A stretch of DNA of 64,000 nucleotides from JBAYIE01 sp965279165 (GTDB lineage Bacteria > Bacteroidota > Bacteroidia > UKL13-3): the NCBI GenBank assembly GCA_965279165.1, contig OZ257140.1, positions 124,001 to 188,000 on the forward strand. Reading direction: 5' to 3'. This document shows positions 1 through 7,236 of the stretch, piece by piece; the stretch's first letter is position 1, and each line of letters opens with the position of its first letter. Position numbers and translations under genes: made by a program. The notes under the pieces are model-generated. The model was not told the DNA's origin. It saw only the letters and a list, made by a program, of their open reading frames with translations, and made no database searches.

Positions 1-378
1 TGGATTAATTCCGATTCGTTACCTAAACGTAATTTATTTAGTGATTCGATGTTGTATACCGGGTATAATCGCAACAGCTTTAAACTAATGTATGATTGCA
101 TTGCATTTGTTTCTCAATTTTCTGACCCATCGGATCCGAATAAACTTATCGACGAAATTACCAAGTTGATTTATGCGGTGGATATTTCGTCGACTGCCAA
201 AGCCTCGGTAAAAACTTCCTTTTTATTATCCGGTCAAAGTACGGATGCTTACTGGACAAGCGCCTGGCTGGCATATTTAAACAACCCTGCCGATGTAATG
301 GCCAAATCCACTGTTACTACCCGGTTACAAGCCATGATGAAGTATTTATTTGGTTTAGCAGAATACCAGTTGTCTTAA
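1..378 (+). CDS. DUF1800 family protein, C-terminal part
   Basis: The frame is open from the first base, so this is the 3' end of a gene that begins outside the window; about 125 residues are visible. The tail has the usual DUF1800 ending: a stretch reading FLLSGQ, a YW-containing segment, an RL-containing helix, and a terminal AEYQLS. The biochemical function of DUF1800 proteins is not established. They are almost always encoded directly before a DUF1501 protein, as here (18-bp gap), which supports the call and suggests that the pair is exported and acts together. Confidence 0.85.
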   Translation, partial: WINSDSLPKRNLFSDSMLYTGYNRNSFKLMYDCIAFVSQFSDPSDPNKLIDEITKLIYAVDISSTAKASVKTSFLLSGQSTDAYWTSAWLAYLNNPADVMAKSTVTTRLQAMMKYLFGLAEYQLS

Positions 379-396
379 TCCTAAACAAGAATCAAC

Positions 397-1971
397 ATGA
401 AAAGAAAAGAATTTTTAGGAACCGGATTGGCAGGTGGTTTATTGCCACTGATGATCAATGGTTTTTCAATTAAGGCAATGGCCGATAATCCTCTGTTGCA
501 GTTTTTAGGAAAAGCAGGAAACGATGATCGGGTTTTGGTCCTTATTCAATTGAATGGTGGTAATGATGGGTTGAATACCGTTTTACCAATTGACCAATAC
601 GACAACTTAACCAATGCCAGGTCGAACATTATCATTCCCTCTAATAAAATTTTATCCTTATCAGGCAACACAAAAACAGGATTGCATCCTGCTTTAAGTG
701 AAATCAGGGCATTATATGATAATGGCAATATTTCGATTATACAGAGTGTTGGCTATCCAAATCCCGACTATTCTCATTTCCGTTCAACCGATATTTGGCT
801 AACCGCTTCGGATGCAGATAAGTTTGTTGACACGGGTTGGATGGGCAGGTATTTAGATACCAAATACCCCGGCTTTCCTACAGGATATCCAAATGCGACA
901 TATCCTGATCCACCAGCTATTCAAATTGGAGCGATGATTTCTCCGGCATTACAAGGAAACAATTCCTCCTTTGGAATGAGCATCACAGATCCAAATTCTT
1001 TTTATCAGTTTGTAAGTGGAACGGTTGATCCTGCTCCCAATACTCCGGCCGGACATGAACTAACATATATCCGATTGGTGGTACAACAAACCCAATTGTA
1101 TTCTGGCTCTGTAAAAACAGCAGCGCAAAATGCAACCAACAAATCAACCTTATATACTACTGCAGGTCAAAATACCTTAAGCGACCAGTTAAAAATTGTA
1201 GCACAATTGATTGCAGGTGGTTTAAAAACAAAAGTGTATATGGTTAGTCTTGGTGGTTTTGATAACCATTCAGCCCAAGTTGTAAGTGGCGCAACCGAAA
1301 CCGGAACCCATGCTACCCTATTATCTAAAATTTCGGTTGCCGTGAATGCATTTCAGGATGATTGTGAAAAACTTGGTATAGCAGATCGGGTTTTAGGAAT
1401 GACCTTTTCAGAATTTGGACGACGCATCAAATCCAACGCAAGTTTAGGAACCGATCATGGCGCAGCGGCACCAATGTTCTTATTTGGCAAAAAAGTGAAT
1501 GGTGGTGTCTATGGGGCTAATCCTACGATTGGTGCAACTGTTGGTGTAAATGACAATATACCGATGCAAAACGATTTCCGTTCGGTATATGCTACAATAC
1601 TGAAGAACTGGTTTGAAGTTTCGGATACCGATATGGATACCGTGATGTTAAAATCCTTCCCATTGCTTGGATTTGTAAATGGCAGTACGGGTATAAATGA
1701 CGATATACACCTTCCTGAAGATGCGGTAAGCAATTATCCGAATCCGTGCAAGGATTTTACCATTATCCAGTTTAAAACCACAGGAGGACTATTAAGAATT
1801 CGTTTATTTAATAGCAGCGGACAATGCCTACAAACATTAGCTGAAGCAAACTATGCAGCAGGAAGCCATGAAATCAGATTGGATACCCAATCCTTACCGG
1901 GTGGTTTGTATTACTATCAAATCCAACAAGGCGGAGCGCAAGTGATGAAGAATTTGGTTGTGGTTAGGTAA
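397..1971 (+). CDS. DUF1501 family exported protein with T9SS type A sorting domain
   Basis: This 524-residue protein has a basic N-terminus and a hydrophobic segment (residues 1 to about 29, ending AMA) that looks like a secretion signal. A conserved LNGGNDGLN segment lies near residue 53 and a TFSEFGRR segment near the middle, both typical of the DUF1501 (sulfatase-like fold) family. Residues 445-524 form a T9SS type A C-terminal sorting domain: it starts YPNP, contains an LFNSSGQ strand, and ends GGLYYYQI...MKNLVVVR. The protein is therefore expected to cross the outer membrane and be cell-attached or released. It follows the DUF1800 gene by 18 bp. Its substrate is unknown. Confidence 0.88.
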   Translation: MKRKEFLGTGLAGGLLPLMINGFSIKAMADNPLLQFLGKAGNDDRVLVLIQLNGGNDGLNTVLPIDQYDNLTNARSNIIIPSNKILSLSGNTKTGLHPALSEIRALYDNGNISIIQSVGYPNPDYSHFRSTDIWLTASDADKFVDTGWMGRYLDTKYPGFPTGYPNATYPDPPAIQIGAMISPALQGNNSSFGMSITDPNSFYQFVSGTVDPAPNTPAGHELTYIRLVVQQTQLYSGSVKTAAQNATNKSTLYTTAGQNTLSDQLKIVAQLIAGGLKTKVYMVSLGGFDNHSAQVVSGATETGTHATLLSKISVAVNAFQDDCEKLGIADRVLGMTFSEFGRRIKSNASLGTDHGAAAPMFLFGKKVNGGVYGANPTIGATVGVNDNIPMQNDFRSVYATILKNWFEVSDTDMDTVMLKSFPLLGFVNGSTGINDDIHLPEDAVSNYPNPCKDFTIIQFKTTGGLLRIRLFNSSGQCLQTLAEANYAAGSHEIRLDTQSLPGGLYYYQIQQGGAQVMKNLVVVR

Positions 1972-2027
1972 CTGATTGTGTTTTATCGATTGTAAAGCTT
2001 ATGTTGACATCATGGAGATTATTGAAA

Positions 2028-2048
2028 TCGCGCATTAAAAATGCGCGA
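2028..2048 (+). terminator. Hairpin after the DUF1800/DUF1501 pair
   Basis: A perfect 9-bp stem (TCGCGCATT with AATGCGCGA) around an AAA loop lies 57 bp after the DUF1501 stop. It may end transcription of the DUF1800/DUF1501 operon. No clear T-run follows, so termination is inferred only from the stem and its position. Confidence 0.4.
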
Positions 2049-2117
2049 GAACAGGAGAACTAGTCTAACTTGAACTCATGAGATATAGTCCATAAATTAA
2101 TAGTCACATAAAATACT

Positions 2118-2125
2118 TATATTCG
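2118..2125 (+). promoter_or_regulatory. Possible Bacteroidota -7 element before the nucleotidyltransferase module
   Basis: TATATTCG matches the TAnnTTTG -7 consensus of the Bacteroidota housekeeping sigma factor at all but one position. It ends only 4 bp before the ATG at 2130, so the transcript would have almost no leader. No convincing -33 element was identified. Confidence 0.3.
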
Positions 2126-2129
2126 AAAT

Positions 2130-2312
2130 ATGGAAAAGGTTCTAAAAATAACAACCTTAAGAGCAAATAATTCAGACTTTGCTTATTGGTCGACTAAAAG
2201 TTGCAATGAGCGTTTGGACACAATAGAAATTCTAAGACAACAATATTTCAGTTTAAAGAAAGATGTTCAGCCAAGACTTCAGAGAGTTTGTAGAGTTATT
2301 AATCAATCATAA
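2130..2312 (+). CDS. Small conserved partner of the downstream nucleotidyltransferase
   Basis: This 60-residue protein has the pattern DFAYWSTKSCNERLDTIEILRQQY followed by RLQRVCRVI. From memory, this resembles a family of short proteins encoded immediately before pol-beta-type nucleotidyltransferases in many bacteria. Its last 50 bp overlap the start of that gene in another frame, which points to translational coupling. The pairing suggests an antitoxin or regulator of the enzyme, but no activity can be read from the sequence. It has no signal peptide or membrane segment and is presumably cytoplasmic. Confidence 0.6.
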   Translation: MEKVLKITTLRANNSDFAYWSTKSCNERLDTIEILRQQYFSLKKDVQPRLQRVCRVINQS

Positions 2313-2700
2313 CGCAGAATATCTAATTGTTGGAGGTTATGCAGTCGGCGTTCATGGACACCCGCGCTATACCGGAGATTTGGACATTTGGTTAAATCCG
2401 ACCCAAGAAAATGCAGAAAGAATCCTGTCCTGTGTTAACGAATTTGGTTTTGCATCCTATGGATTGAAATCGGATGACTTCACCAAAGTAGGCAATGTCG
2501 TTCAACTAGGGTATCCCCCACTTAGAATTGACCTGCTGACGCAAATTGACGGAGTTACATTCAACGATTGTTATAAGAACAAAACACAAGTCGAGATTGA
2601 TGGCCTTCTTGTAAACTTTATTGGATATAACGATCTCTTAAAAAACAAAAAGGAATCAGGTCGTCTCAGAGATTTAGACGACATAAATAATCTCACTTAA
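2263..2700 (+). CDS. Nucleotidyltransferase-fold protein (DUF6036 / AbiEii-like)
   Basis: This 145-residue protein has the pol-beta nucleotidyltransferase signature: GGYAVGVHG at residues 24-32 followed by D39-L-D41, the expected metal-binding pair. An IDLL segment with a further acidic residue lies near residue 90. The C-terminus (DLLKNKKESGRLRDLDDI) matches the ending common to these single-domain proteins. Relatives include toxins of type IV toxin-antitoxin modules (AbiEii) and uncharacterised enzymes. The start codon lies inside the preceding small gene. The pair stands alone between the DUF1501 gene and an insertion sequence, which suggests an acquired cassette. Toxin or tRNA-modifying activity would be inference only. 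Confidence 0.75.
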   Translation: MFSQDFREFVELLINHNAEYLIVGGYAVGVHGHPRYTGDLDIWLNPTQENAERILSCVNEFGFASYGLKSDDFTKVGNVVQLGYPPLRIDLLTQIDGVTFNDCYKNKTQVEIDGLLVNFIGYNDLLKNKKESGRLRDLDDINNLT

Positions 2701-2734
2701 GAAACGAAATAAGGCCTCTAACAACGGATTGTAA

Positions 2735-2794
2735 TACTATCAAATCCAACAAGGAAGCGCACAGGTAATGAAGAATTTGGTGGTTGGGAAATAG
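2735..2794 (+). pseudogene. Remnant copy of a T9SS sorting-domain 3' end
   Basis: In frame, this segment reads YYQIQQGSAQVMKNLVVGK and stops at 2794. It is a near copy of the last 19 residues of the DUF1501 protein (1912-1971), with matching DNA apart from small changes and short gaps. No start codon or upstream coding sequence goes with it. It is either a duplicated tail of the DUF1501 gene left behind after the nucleotidyltransferase cassette entered, or the tail of a lost neighbouring T9SS gene. Confidence 0.7.
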
Positions 2795-2803
2795 GGGAAA
2801 ATA

Positions 2804-2838
2804 GTCATTAGTCATTAGTCAATAGTCATTAGTCAATT
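2804..2838. repeat. Five tandem copies of a 7-bp repeat
   Basis: Five consecutive heptamers with the consensus GTCATTA (the third and fifth copies differ) lie directly against the left end of the insertion sequence. The last bases also supply the left copy of the putative ATT target duplication. Confidence 0.85.
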
Positions 2839-2879
2839 TGTATGTCCCTGGTATAGGTTGACCATAAAAGTCAATTTAT

Positions 2880-3278
2880 ATGAAAGCAAATTTAAAACAA
2901 ATTCAGAAGCAACGACATTATTCAGAGGAATTTAAAAAGGAATTAGTATCCTTGTTTGAAGGAGGCAAATTCAGTGTTCATCAACTCGAGCGACTTTATG
3001 GGGTCTCAGATGCGAGCATTTACAATTGGATTTATAAATACTCTACTTTTAATGAAAGGGGGTATCGAGTCATAGAATTTAAAACAAGTAGTATGGATAA
3101 GCTAAAGCAACTTGAGCAAAGGATAAAGGAGCTCGAACAAATGGTTGGTCAGAAGCAAATCAAGATAGATTTTTTGGAAAAGATGATTGAGATTGCTAAA
3201 GATGATCTAAAAATAGATATCAAAAAAAACTTCAACACCCCACAATCAACTGGTTCCGGCAGAACCAAGAAAAAGTAA
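2880..3278 (+). CDS. IS3-family transposase OrfA
   Basis: This 132-residue protein has an N-terminal helix-turn-helix (about residues 12-55, including HQLERLYGVSDASIYNWIYK) for binding the element ends. A leucine-rich coiled coil (about 75-112) is typical of OrfA multimerisation. The C-terminus is lysine-rich. OrfB lies in the -1 frame and is open upstream of its own ATG through an A-rich stretch (AAGAAAAAG at 3268-3275, just before the OrfA stop). A programmed -1 frameshift making OrfAB, as known for IS3 elements, is therefore plausible. Confidence 0.88.
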   Translation: MKANLKQIQKQRHYSEEFKKELVSLFEGGKFSVHQLERLYGVSDASIYNWIYKYSTFNERGYRVIEFKTSSMDKLKQLEQRIKELEQMVGQKQIKIDFLEKMIEIAKDDLKIDIKKNFNTPQSTGSGRTKKK

Positions 3279-3286
3279 CTTATTCG

Positions 3287-4123
3287 ATGAATCAGCTTTA
3301 CAAAGAAGTTGGAATAAGCAAACAAGCTGTTAATCAATATGCCATGCGACAATTAGCTTTTAATAAGGCTACAAAAGCGCTTGTAATGGAAGCTGAGGAG
3401 TTAAGGCAAGAACACCCTGGTTGTGGGGTTGAAAAGATGTATTACACACTAAAGCCAGAATTTATTGGAAGGGATCGATTTATAGAACTTCTGATGGATT
3501 TAGGTTTTAGAATCAAGAAGAAGCGGAATTTTAGAAGGACAACTTATTCAGGCAATAAACACTATCCAAACCTAATCAAAGGGATGAGGATTAATGCCCC
3601 TTCCATGATTTGGCAATCCGACATAACATACATTGATGCTGGAGATCACTTCTGCTATGCGGTATTCATCATAGATGTTTATACTAAGAAAATCGTAGGT
3701 TATCAAGTCTCTGATAATATGCGGGCAACTGCAAATATGAAGGCTTTAAAGGGAGCATTGGTGCACAATAAAGCTCCGATTATTCATCATTCAGATAGAG
3801 GAAGTCAATATGAATATGGAGACTATGTGAATGTATTGAAGGATAATAATTGTCAATTAAGTATGGCACTTAAAGCACAAGATAACGCATATGCTGAACG
3901 AATTAACAGAACTATCAAAGAAGAATATTTAGATTATTGGAAACCGAAAAACCTATGTCAGATTAAGAAGTGCGTAAAGAATGCAGTAACTCATTACAAC
4001 AATATTCGACCACATAATAATCTTGGAAAACTTAGTCCAGTAGACTTTGAAAACAAATGGTTAAATAATCAATTCAATTCTATCCCTAATATTACTATTT
4101 TTGATGATGAAGTCTTAGTTTAA
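3287..4123 (+). CDS. IS3-family transposase OrfB (DDE integrase core)
   Basis: This 278-residue protein has an N-terminal HTH_21-like region and an rve integrase core. Likely catalytic acids are D112 (WQSDITY), D170 (HHSDRGSQY) and E204 (NAYAERINRTIK), giving a D-x33-E spacing. A conserved HYNNIRPHNNLGKLSP segment near the end is typical of IS3 transposases. It is probably made mainly as an OrfAB fusion by -1 frameshifting: its frame stays open back across the end of orfA. The stop codon lies inside the long palindrome at the right end of the element. Confidence 0.9.
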   Translation: MNQLYKEVGISKQAVNQYAMRQLAFNKATKALVMEAEELRQEHPGCGVEKMYYTLKPEFIGRDRFIELLMDLGFRIKKKRNFRRTTYSGNKHYPNLIKGMRINAPSMIWQSDITYIDAGDHFCYAVFIIDVYTKKIVGYQVSDNMRATANMKALKGALVHNKAPIIHHSDRGSQYEYGDYVNVLKDNNCQLSMALKAQDNAYAERINRTIKEEYLDYWKPKNLCQIKKCVKNAVTHYNNIRPHNNLGKLSPVDFENKWLNNQFNSIPNITIFDDEVLV

Positions 4124-4191
4124 ACCGGTCAACCTTATTCAGGGATGTTCAATTGTAAATATGAACATCCCTGAATAAGGTTGACCGGTTT
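4122..4191. repeat. Perfect 30-bp inverted repeat with 10-bp loop at the IS/recN junction
   Basis: Arms 4122-4151 and 4162-4191 are exact reverse complements around the loop ATTGTAAATA. The left arm is the last 30 bp of the insertion sequence, including its CA terminus and the two As of the OrfB stop. The right arm is the same end inverted and runs up to the recN stop codon. It may work as a two-way transcription terminator for the convergent orfB and recN genes. The T-runs beside the stem are short. Confidence 0.85.
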
Positions 4192-5849
4192 TAAGGGTTG
4201 GTGATTAATTCCCTTGCAGCTTCCTTTACTTTTTCAGAAGGGTTGTCGCCATGCAGCATGCGGGCAATTTCATCCAATCTTTCGTCGAGGTTTAACTTTT
4301 TAATAAAAGTATGGGTGGTATTTTTGTCACTCGTTTTATAAACAAAAAAGTGAGAGTCGGCTTTTCCTGCTATTTGTGGTAAATGTGTTATCGCCAATAC
4401 CTGGTGTTTGGACGCATGCTGTTTCATTACTTGCGACACCTTTAAAGCGGCCTCTCCTGAAATTCCTGTATCAATTTCATCAAATACGATGGTAGGCAAT
4501 GCTACCCTATCGCTAATCAAGGATTTGATGCATAACATCAACCTACTTAATTCGCCACCTGAAGCAACCTTACTTAAAGGCATTGGTGGCGCTCCTTTGT
4601 TGGCTGTAAATAATAAATCTACTTCATCCAAACCGGTTTCATTAAAATGATTTCGTGGCGTTAGTTGCACTTTTAGAAATGCATTGGGCATTTCAACCTG
4701 CTTTAATAATTCGCTAATTTTTTTCTCGATTACCGGAATAACTTTTTCTCTTTTCGACCTTAGGATGGTTGCTTGCTTGTGAAGTATTACGGTAAGTTCT
4801 GTTCGTTGCTTATCTAATCTGGTGATTTCTTCCTGTAAATTACCAAGCTTTTGCATATCTGAATTCAATTTCTCCATTAAAGAAATTAATTCTGCATTGG
4901 TATTTACACGATGCTTTTTATGCAAATTATACAATACCTGCAGTCTGGTTTCAACCATAAGTAAACTTTCAGGATTGGCTTGCGATAAATTGCCAATATG
5001 TTCTAGTTCATTGGATATATCTTTTAATTCGATAACCAACGAATCCAATCGACTTACTACATCCATTAAACCCGGATGATGTTTTGCAGGATTTACCAAC
5101 GACAACTTTATTTGCCGAAGTTGTTCAATGATTGCTTGTTCATCGGCCATCAACAATTGGTATGCATTGGTTGAAGATTGCTGAATGGATTCGGCATGAT
5201 TAAGTTTGTCTAATTCTTCTTCTAATTTTTCCTGTTCGCCAATTACCGGATTTGCTTCATTTAATTCGTTTAAAATAAATCGCAAATAATCTTCTTCTTT
5301 TCTGGATTGCAATTCCAACTCAACCAATTCACGGTGTCTTTTTTCGGTTGCTAAAAATAAGGTATAATTGGATTGGTAGTCGACAAGCAATTGTTGGTTA
5401 TCTCCAATGGTATCGAGCAACTGCAACTGAAATGATTTTTCGTTCAATTCGAGGGTTTGGTGTTGGGAAACGATTTCAACCAGTTTGGTGCCAAGTTCTT
5501 TTAATAACGGAAGATTAACGGGAGTATCGTTTACAAAGGCGCGTGATTTTCCGGAAGTATTTATTTCTCTTCGTATGATGCATTGCGCTTCATAATCGAG
5601 TTCATTGGCAACAAAAAAATCCTGCAGGTTATAACCGGAAACCGTAAAAACCCCTTCCACGATGCACTTTTCGTCGCTATGCATTAAGACTTTGGAATCG
5701 GCACGTTCACCTAAAATCAAGCCAAGCGCTCCAATTAAAATGGATTTTCCGGCACCTGTTTCTCCGGTAATGATATTCAGGTTTGCATCGAAATTGATCT
5801 TAGCTTCCTGAATGATGGCGTAATTTTTTATGGATAATCGGGTTAACAA
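4191..5849 (-). CDS. recN: DNA repair protein RecN
   Basis: This 552-residue protein is an SMC-like ATPase that helps repair double-strand breaks together with RecA. It has a Walker A motif GETGAGKS (29-36), a long central coiled coil (about 150-390), the ABC signature SGGELSR (about 430) and a Walker B/D-loop DEIDTGISGEAA (about 457). Length is normal for the family. The start is TTG, giving the typical MLTRLSIKNYAI N-terminus; no in-frame ATG lies just upstream. It follows the aminotransferase gene by 30 bp. Its stop codon touches the palindrome left by the insertion sequence, so the element landed just beyond the gene without damaging it. Confidence 0.96.
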   Translation of the reverse strand: MLTRLSIKNYAIIQEAKINFDANLNIITGETGAGKSILIGALGLILGERADSKVLMHSDEKCIVEGVFTVSGYNLQDFFVANELDYEAQCIIRREINTSGKSRAFVNDTPVNLPLLKELGTKLVEIVSQHQTLELNEKSFQLQLLDTIGDNQQLLVDYQSNYTLFLATEKRHRELVELELQSRKEEDYLRFILNELNEANPVIGEQEKLEEELDKLNHAESIQQSSTNAYQLLMADEQAIIEQLRQIKLSLVNPAKHHPGLMDVVSRLDSLVIELKDISNELEHIGNLSQANPESLLMVETRLQVLYNLHKKHRVNTNAELISLMEKLNSDMQKLGNLQEEITRLDKQRTELTVILHKQATILRSKREKVIPVIEKKISELLKQVEMPNAFLKVQLTPRNHFNETGLDEVDLLFTANKGAPPMPLSKVASGGELSRLMLCIKSLISDRVALPTIVFDEIDTGISGEAALKVSQVMKQHASKHQVLAITHLPQIAGKADSHFFVYKTSDKNTTHTFIKKLNLDERLDEIARMLHGDNPSEKVKEAARELITNP

Positions 5850-5879
5850 TGGTGTATGAATTTATCGATAGGTAATTAG

Positions 5880-7136
5880 TTAAGAAAGTTGCATCAATGC
5901 ATTTCTTAGATGGTGTAACATCTGAGGAACTTCATCGATATTACAGGTACCAACACTTAATCGGTACCAAGGAGATTCTTTAGAAGCCCCAAAAGCAAAG
6001 AACGGAACAACAGCCAAATGTGCTTCATTTAAAATATAAGCGCATACATCGGATTGGTTTTTTAATTCTTGTCCGTTATTGGTCCGTTTTCCAACCAAAT
6101 CAAATTTTACAGTCAGGTAAATGGCACCTTCAGGAGATATCGCATCCACTAAAAATCCATCATTTTTTAATACCTGCAATCCTTCATAAATCGATTGTAA
6201 GCGCACAAAAACTTTGTCTTTCAATTCATGGATATAGGTTTCAATGGCAGGAAATTCGGTAAGGTAAATGGAAGCAGCTTTTTGCTCCGGCATAGGGCTC
6301 CAGGCTCCGATATGGGATAAAATGGATTTCATTTTTGCAATCACGGGTGCCGGTCCCATCGACCATCCTACCCTCACTCCTGTTGATGCAAAAGCCTTGC
6401 TCATGCCATCAACAAAAATGGTTACATCTCTCAATTCTGGCATTAACGAAACAGGATTCTCGTGCTTGATATTTCCAAAAGTGAGTAACCAGTATATCTG
6501 ATCAAACAAGATGTATAGTTTCTTTTGTTCTGCCGGTCTTCTTTTGTTTTCAGCAACCACCAATTCGCAAATTTCAAGAAGGTTTTGTCGGCTAAATGCA
6601 GTGCCTGTTGGATTTAACGGGGAACACAATGCCAACAAACTTGCATCTTTAATTACTTCCTTTAGCTGAGATGCAACCGGCATGAAATTATTTTCCGGAA
6701 GGGTTTCAATGGCAATATGTTCGCCTTCTACAAAATGGGTATAGTGGTTGTTGTTCCAAGATGGAACGGTATAAATAACCTTATCTCCTTTATCCAATAT
6801 GGTTCGATACACTGCATAAATCAACGGGCGCCCACCGCCTGAAATGAGAATTTCATTATCTGCATATGCAAGACCCTGGTATTTTTTTATGAATCCGCCG
6901 ACTGCTTTTCGCAATTCCAAAATACCATCTGCTGCAGGATAATTGGTATGGTGGTTTTGGTATGCTTCCTGGATTAACTGTTCAAAACGTTCAGGTATAG
7001 GAAACATCACCGGGTTAAAGTCGCCTATGGTATAATTGTAAATTTGTTGGCCCTGCTTAATTTTTTCATTTACTTCAGCGGCCAGTTTAATTATTTCGGA
7101 TCCAATTAGGGTCTCTGCCAATTGCGATAATGCCAT
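5880..7136 (-). CDS. PLP-dependent aminotransferase, class I/II
   Basis: This 418-residue fold-type I enzyme shows the usual family features: SPLNPTG (N175), FDQIY (D212 and Y215, contacting the cofactor ring), the Schiff-base lysine K247 in DGMSKAFA, and R254-VGW. Similarity to aspartate/aromatic aminotransferases (AspC-like) is clear, but the amino donor cannot be told from the sequence. It is cytosolic, with no signal peptide. It lies between porD and recN, which are neighbours in many relatives, so it looks like an addition to an otherwise conserved gene string. It is probably co-transcribed with recN (30-bp gap). Confidence 0.9.
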   Translation of the reverse strand: MALSQLAETLIGSEIIKLAAEVNEKIKQGQQIYNYTIGDFNPVMFPIPERFEQLIQEAYQNHHTNYPAADGILELRKAVGGFIKKYQGLAYADNEILISGGGRPLIYAVYRTILDKGDKVIYTVPSWNNNHYTHFVEGEHIAIETLPENNFMPVASQLKEVIKDASLLALCSPLNPTGTAFSRQNLLEICELVVAENKRRPAEQKKLYILFDQIYWLLTFGNIKHENPVSLMPELRDVTIFVDGMSKAFASTGVRVGWSMGPAPVIAKMKSILSHIGAWSPMPEQKAASIYLTEFPAIETYIHELKDKVFVRLQSIYEGLQVLKNDGFLVDAISPEGAIYLTVKFDLVGKRTNNGQELKNQSDVCAYILNEAHLAVVPFFAFGASKESPWYRLSVGTCNIDEVPQMLHHLRNALMQLS

Positions 7137-7199
7137 ACTTTATAGGTGGATAATTTCCGGCTTAAAATTAGGGGAATAAAATAATATTTAGGGTAACAA

Positions 7200-7221
7200 A
7201 TTATTCACGTTTATGAATAAT
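7200..7221 (-). terminator. Hairpin after porD
   Basis: A perfect 8-bp stem, ATTATTCA with TGAATAAT around a 6-base loop, lies 15 bp past the porD stop on the minus strand. A T-rich stretch follows on that strand. It may end the bamD-rpoZ-coaBC-porD transcript and separate it from the aminotransferase-recN pair. Confidence 0.4.
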
Positions 7222-7236
7222 CAGCAAGAGGATTCA

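Larger units (their letters stand above)
2839..4151 (+). mobile_element. IS3-family insertion sequence, apparently intact
   Basis: The element is 1313 bp long with two genes, orfA and orfB. The left end (2839-2863) begins TG and shares TCCCTG and AGGTTGACC with the inverted right end (4127-4151), which ends CA, as IS3 elements do. The trinucleotide ATT on both sides (2836-2838 and 4152-4154) fits a 3-bp target duplication. Both genes are open and the OrfB catalytic residues are present, so it may be active. It sits between the sorting-domain remnant and the 3' end of recN. An extra inverted copy of its right end lies 10 bp beyond the element. Confidence 0.9.
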
